From: SVTX01 sp045538195
Lineage (GTDB): Bacteria; Bacillota; Clostridia; Oscillospirales; CAG-272
Assembly: GCA_045538195.1 (NCBI GenBank)
Contig: JAZSRA010000076.1
Span: forward strand, 1 to 18,742
Reading direction: 5' to 3'
DNA: 18,742 nucleotides
Shown here: piece after piece, positions 15,724-18,742 of the stretch
Numbering within the stretch: the stretch's first letter is position 1
How the letters are laid out: each line of letters begins with the position of its first letter
The notes under the pieces: model-generated
Database searches by the model: none
What the model was told of the DNA's origin: nothing
What the model saw: the letters and a program-made list of their open reading frames with translations, nothing else
Made by a program: the position numbers and the translations under genes

Positions 15724-15750
15724 AGTTTACAATTTGTTAATTGCAAAACT
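15724..15750. promoter_or_regulatory. Inverted repeat B overlapping the citrate synthase -35 box
   Basis: AGTTTACAA (15724-15732) faces TTGCAAAACT (15741-15750). The right half is identical to that of copy A. The centre is about 63.5 bp from the centre of copy A, close to six DNA turns. It covers the predicted -35 box, so a bound protein would be expected to block transcription. Confidence 0.45.
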
Positions 15751-15770
15751 GCCCCGATTAATGTTATAAT
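15741..15770 (+). promoter_or_regulatory. Candidate promoter for citrate synthase
   Basis: TTGCAA (15741-15746), an 18-bp spacer and TATAAT (15765-15770) with a TGT extension (15762-15764). The expected start is near 15777, with a leader of about 55 nt that includes a CCGCC/GGCGG stem before the ribosome site. Confidence 0.6.
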
Positions 15771-15821
15771 ACCTTTATTATTTCTATTGATAACATTTAT
15801 ACCGCCGATGAGAGGCGGAAT

Positions 15822-15827
15822 GGAGGT
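15822..15827 (+). promoter_or_regulatory. Ribosome binding site that fixes the citrate synthase start
   Basis: GGAGGT lies 4-5 bp before ATG 15832. The frame is open further upstream (TTG 15787, ATG 15808, ATG 15820), but none of those has a comparable site. Confidence 0.85.
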
Positions 15828-15831
15828 CAGT

Positions 15832-17220
15832 ATGCAGCTTTATTCTAAAAATCACAATAATGACCACGACGAGGAGATAGAGAGGGAGTTTCAGTCGATG
15901 CTTGACGACGCTCGAAGCACCTACGTTATCCCAAAGGCGGCGTTTGATAATTACAGAGTTAAAAAGGGTCTCCGAGAGGCAGACGGTTCGGGCGTTACCG
16001 CAGGTGTGACGAGAGTTGGAAACGCTCACGGTTACATTATGAACGAGGGCGAAAAGTGCGCCGTTGAAGGTAAGCTTGAATACCGCGGATACGAGATCAG
16101 CGAGCTTGTAAATAATTTTGTAAAAGAGGAAAGATTTGGATTTGAGGAGTGCGCGTTCCTGCTTTTCTTCGGGCATCTGCCAACGCCCCAGGAACTTGCA
16201 GAGTTTAACGACATTCTTGCGGCATACCGCCGTCTCCCCCCAAGATTTACCGAGGACATCATTATGAAGGCGCCCTCGCGCTCCATAATGAACAAGATCG
16301 CAAGCTCTATTCTCTCGCTTTACGCTTACGACGACAATCCCGACGATACGGGTCTTGAAAACATGCTTCATCAGAGCATGGAGATCTTGTCGAGACTGCC
16401 TATTATCGCGGCGCAGTCTTACGCGGTCTATCAGAACGCGTTCCACGACAAGAGCTTGAATATTCACAACCCAAAGGACGGTCTTTCCACCGCGGAGAAT
16501 TTTTTGCGTGTTCTCCGTCCCGATAAGAGCTACACCGTGGAGGAGGCAAGACTTCTTGACCTCTGTCTCGTAGTCCACGCGGAACACGGCGGCGGTAACT
16601 GCTCCACCTTTACCTGCCGAGTGCTGTCCAGCTCAGGCTCGGATACCTATTCGGCGATCTCGGCGGCGGTGGGTGCGCTGAAAGGTCCTCGTCACGGCGG
16701 TGCTAACATCAAGGTTCAGGAAATGTTCGACTGCATCAAGGCAAACGTCAAGGATACGCACAACGACGACGAGGTTGCGGCGTTCCTTTTGAAAATACTT
16801 AACGGCGAGGCTTACGACGGTTCGGGTCTTATCTACGGTATGGGTCACGCCATTTACACAAAGAGCGACCCTCGCGCGGTAATGCTCAAGACCTACGCCA
16901 AAAAGCTTGCCTACGAAAAGGGATATGGCGACGATTTCGAGCTGCTTGAGAAGATCGAGACTATCACCCCATCTCTTTTCAGAGCATATAAAGGCGTTGA
17001 AAAGGATATGTGCGCGAACGTTGACCTTTATTCGGGTCTTGTCTACCGCATGCTTGGTATTCCCGAGGAGATGTATACCCCCCTCTTTGCTATCGCGAGA
17101 GTGGCGGGCTGGTGCGCTCACCGCATGGAGGAATACTGTACCTCAAATAAGATCATCCGTCCCGGATACAAGTGCATAGCTAAACCCAGAAATTACGTCC
17201 CTATGGACGACAGATATTGA
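15832..17220 (+). CDS. Citrate synthase
   Basis: The enzyme condenses acetyl-CoA and oxaloacetate to citrate. In anaerobes it usually feeds 2-oxoglutarate and glutamate synthesis. The 462-aa product has the catalytic set: the VVHAEHGGGN motif (His249, His252), His339 in GMGHAIYTKSDPRA and Asp398 in ANVDLYSG. GPRHGGAN and the C-terminal AGWCAHRMEEY segment are also typical. An N-terminal extension of roughly 60 residues precedes the core, as in other clostridial citrate synthases. The start is at ATG 15832 because of GGAGGT at 15822-15827. It stands alone, with no aconitase or isocitrate dehydrogenase gene next to it, and has its own promoter with two candidate operator sites. A long hairpin lies 14 bp after the stop. 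Confidence 0.95.
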   Translation: MQLYSKNHNNDHDEEIEREFQSMLDDARSTYVIPKAAFDNYRVKKGLREADGSGVTAGVTRVGNAHGYIMNEGEKCAVEGKLEYRGYEISELVNNFVKEERFGFEECAFLLFFGHLPTPQELAEFNDILAAYRRLPPRFTEDIIMKAPSRSIMNKIASSILSLYAYDDNPDDTGLENMLHQSMEILSRLPIIAAQSYAVYQNAFHDKSLNIHNPKDGLSTAENFLRVLRPDKSYTVEEARLLDLCLVVHAEHGGGNCSTFTCRVLSSSGSDTYSAISAAVGALKGPRHGGANIKVQEMFDCIKANVKDTHNDDEVAAFLLKILNGEAYDGSGLIYGMGHAIYTKSDPRAVMLKTYAKKLAYEKGYGDDFELLEKIETITPSLFRAYKGVEKDMCANVDLYSGLVYRMLGIPEEMYTPLFAIARVAGWCAHRMEEYCTSNKIIRPGYKCIAKPRNYVPMDDRY

Positions 17221-17234
17221 TTATATGATGATTA

Positions 17235-17278
17235 TGGGGAGGGAGAAAACTTCTTGAAAGAAGTTTTCTCCCTCCCCA
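17235..17278. repeat. 21-bp perfect inverted repeat after citrate synthase
   Basis: Arms 17235-17255 and 17258-17278 are exactly complementary (outer TGGGGAGGGAGAAAAC, inner CTTCTT/AAGAAG). It would fold into a very stable hairpin. No T-tract follows; the left end of the IS element seems to begin right after it. It is either a terminator that lost its tail or a dispersed palindromic repeat. Confidence 0.85.
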
Positions 17279-17288
17279 CAGTCTGTCG

Positions 17289-17317
17289 AAAAAGTCACTC
17301 GAAAGGGTGGCTTTTTT
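17289..17317 (+). terminator. Terminator-like hairpin inside the IS left end
   Basis: AAAAAGTCACTC (17289-17300), GAAA loop, GGGTGGCTTTTT (17305-17316) and one more T. The stem is 12 bp including two G-T pairs. Placed between the IS edge and the transposase promoter, it would stop transcription coming in from citrate synthase. Confidence 0.7.
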
Positions 17318-17327
17318 GCGTAAGATG

Positions 17328-17336
17328 TGATATAAT
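17328..17336 (+). promoter_or_regulatory. Extended -10 promoter of the transposase
   Basis: TGATATAAT gives a TG extension and a perfect TATAAT. No good -35 box lies 17 bp upstream, because that position falls in the hairpin. Start near 17343; leader about 24 nt. Confidence 0.5.
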
Positions 17337-17366
17337 AGAAGCAAGAAAAAGACAGGCGGTGAAAGA

Positions 17367-18742
17367 ATGTTAAGTAGAGGACAAAGCGGACGAGAAATAA
17401 TGCAAATGGTGTGGCTTGAGGACCTAGTGCCGAAGGATCATTTGCTTAGGGAAATAGACGCAGCGGTAGATTTTAATAAGATCTATGAAATGGTAGAAGA
17501 ACTGTATTGCGAGGACAATGGCAGACCAAGCATAGATCCTGTTGTGTTGGTGAAGATGGTATTGATCCAGCATCTGTACGGATTGCCTTCGCTGAGAAGA
17601 ACGGCGGCAGAGGTAGAGGTAAATATGGCATACCGTTGGTTTCTCGGATATAGCTTGCAGGATGAAACGCCCCATTTTTCTACGCTGAGCTACAACTTCA
17701 AGCATCGATTCACCAGTGAAACGGTCGATCAGATATTCGCTTGGATATTGAATGAGATTGCAGAGGCAGGATACCTGTCTCCCTCTGCTGTATTCATCGA
17801 CGGTACCCACATTAAGGCAAATGCTAACAACAAAAAGAAGATACAGGAAGAAGTTCCGGTAGCATCCAAAAGGTATGCAAAGGAGCTTATGGAAGAGGTT
17901 AACGCCGACCGAGAGGATCACGGCAAAAAGCCTTTTGATGACGAAGATAACAACGAATCTCCCAAGTCCTCGAAGCCCAATAAGAATACATCAAAGAAAA
18001 AATTAGCTCGTCGCAAGAAGATGAAAACGTTTACTAAAAGTGTGACCGACCCTGAAAGCGGACTTTTTGTAAAAGGTGACCACAAAAGACAGTTTGCGTA
18101 TGAAGCCCACACCGCCTGCGACAAGCATGGATATGTTCTTGAAACCGTAGTGACTCCCGGAAACGTACATGACAGCGTAGCATTTGATGACGTATATGAT
18201 AAAGTAACAGAGAAATTTCCCGAAGTGGAAACCGTAGTAGCAGACAGCGCGTACAAAACTCCTCACATTTGCAAGAAAGTATTTGATGATAACCGAGTTC
18301 TCAGCACGGCATACAAGAGACCTACGACAATGAAAGGCGGACATGAGTGGTGGAAATACGTTTATGACGAGCATTTTGATTGCATCATCTGTCCCGAATT
18401 TCATACACTTGAATACAGTACAACTAACAAGGACGGCTACAGAGAATACAAAAGCAACCCCGAGATATGCAAGAACTGTCCGACGAGACATCTTTGCACT
18501 CATTCTAAGGATTGCGTAAAAGTCGTACAAAGGCATATCTGGAAGGATTACGAGGAGCTTGCCGATGATGCGAGGTATACTCTCAAATATGCCGACCTAT
18601 ACAAGCAACGCAAGGAGACGATCGAGCGTGTCTTTGCGGACGCAAAAGAAAAACACGCCATGCGTTATACATCTTACCGCGGCCTCGCCCAAGTCTCTAA
18701 TTGGGTAAGGCTTAAATTTGCTGCCATGAATCTCAAAAAATT
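17367..18742 (+). CDS. IS1182-family DDE transposase, C-terminus beyond the window
   Basis: The frame starts at ATG 17367 after GGCGGTGA and stays open to the last base, giving at least 458 residues without a stop. The N-terminal DUF772-like part has the order typical of IS1182 (PKDHLLREID, then DPVVLVKMVLIQHLYGLPSLRR, then FLGYSLQDETPHFST). The catalytic acids are probably Asp145 (FIDGTHIKAN), Asp293 (VVADSAYKTP) and Glu420 (ETIERVFADAKEKHAMRY). A lysine-rich linker (about 165-220) and a cysteine cluster (CIICPE, then CKNCPTRHLC) lie between them, as is usual in this family. The enzyme cuts and joins the ends of its element. Family members are about 450-550 aa, so little is missing. Confidence 0.92.
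   Translation, partial: MLSRGQSGREIMQMVWLEDLVPKDHLLREIDAAVDFNKIYEMVEELYCEDNGRPSIDPVVLVKMVLIQHLYGLPSLRRTAAEVEVNMAYRWFLGYSLQDETPHFSTLSYNFKHRFTSETVDQIFAWILNEIAEAGYLSPSAVFIDGTHIKANANNKKKIQEEVPVASKRYAKELMEEVNADREDHGKKPFDDEDNNESPKSSKPNKNTSKKKLARRKKMKTFTKSVTDPESGLFVKGDHKRQFAYEAHTACDKHGYVLETVVTPGNVHDSVAFDDVYDKVTEKFPEVETVVADSAYKTPHICKKVFDDNRVLSTAYKRPTTMKGGHEWWKYVYDEHFDCIICPEFHTLEYSTTNKDGYREYKSNPEICKNCPTRHLCTHSKDCVKVVQRHIWKDYEELADDARYTLKYADLYKQRKETIERVFADAKEKHAMRYTSYRGLAQVSNWVRLKFAAMNLKK

Larger units (their letters stand above)
15371..15831. other. 461-bp divergent intergenic region
   Basis: No gene of convincing length is present. The AT-rich stretch holds, in order, the minus-strand promoter of the HTH gene, a CTACC/GGTAG palindrome (15456-15468), a weak CCTT/AAGG stem before a T run (about 15535-15558), two related inverted repeats (15658-15689 and 15724-15750), a small CGATTT/AAATCG stem between them, and the promoter and leader of citrate synthase. 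I see no riboswitch I can name. Confidence 0.7.
17279..18742 (+). mobile_element. IS1182-like insertion sequence, 3' part outside the window
   Basis: The element contains a DDE transposase on the plus strand, preceded by a hairpin and an extended -10 promoter. The left boundary is placed at about CAGTCTGTCGAAAAAG, directly after the 21-bp palindrome, but is not proven because the right end is not in the window to show the matching inverted repeat. The transposase frame is intact as far as it can be read, so the element may be active. Confidence 0.7.

Noticed and set aside
15724..15750. Rex-type operator before citrate synthase
   Set aside because: Copy B contains TTGTTAA, but the second half TTAACAA at the right spacing is missing and copy A does not contain it.
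15784..16587. Minus-strand 267-codon frame opposite citrate synthase
   Set aside because: The plus frame has all citrate synthase catalytic motifs; the minus frame covers the promoter region as well and has no domain.
18003..18536. Minus-strand frames in the transposase region
   Set aside because: The plus strand carries an uninterrupted transposase with its catalytic acids.

Overview
The window looks like a chromosomal segment of an anaerobic, low-to-mid GC Gram-positive bacterium of the class Clostridia (Oscillospirales-like gut lineages fit best). The support is RbfA followed by NrnA, a YifB/ComM-type AAA+ protein, sigma-A promoters of the TTGACA-17-TATAAT type, strong Shine-Dalgarno sites, TTG starts, and clostridial-style surface proteins. 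No species can be named from sequence reading alone.

Layout. (1) 2-7337: the tail of an unidentified protein, then two large paralogous transglutaminase-like surface proteins (801 and 1543 aa). Both have an N-terminal membrane anchor and arrays of YDG/MBG-like beta repeats (about 5 and 12 copies) on both sides of the catalytic domain. The genes are tightly spaced and probably one operon. It ends at a terminator at 7427-7477, and a promoter just before that terminator could make a short RNA. (2) 7563-9226: a class 3 lipase-like protein, then an unrecognised 308-aa protein with a textbook promoter and a TTG start. (3) 9237-10708: promoter, rbfA, nrnA (8-bp overlap) and a bidirectional terminator. 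(4) 10725-11609, minus strand: a leucine-rich-repeat (BspA type) lipoprotein with a perfect sigma-A promoter, divergent from comM/yifB (11838-13391). (5) 13377-13504: an unusual array of five hairpins separated by the constant 7-mer GTGATAT. The first hairpin begins inside the comM coding sequence and holds the comM stop codon in its loop. (6) 13524-14693: a cation diffusion facilitator with the N-D-D-D metal-site signature of Mn exporters, ending at a bidirectional terminator. (7) 14759-15370, minus strand: a membrane-bound HTH regulator with a zinc ribbon. (8) 15371-15831: a regulatory intergenic region with two related inverted repeats about six helical turns apart, in front of citrate synthase (15832-17220). 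(9) 17235-18742: a 21-bp perfect hairpin, then the left end and most of the transposase of an IS1182-like element that runs off the window.

Most genes are ordinary housekeeping or cell-surface functions. The two parts that stand out are the GTGATAT hairpin array after comM, whose arms differ between units while each stays palindromic, and the pair of repeat-rich transglutaminase proteins. The paired inverted repeats ahead of citrate synthase are a third, testable regulatory signal. All identifications rest on motif reading; no database search was run.
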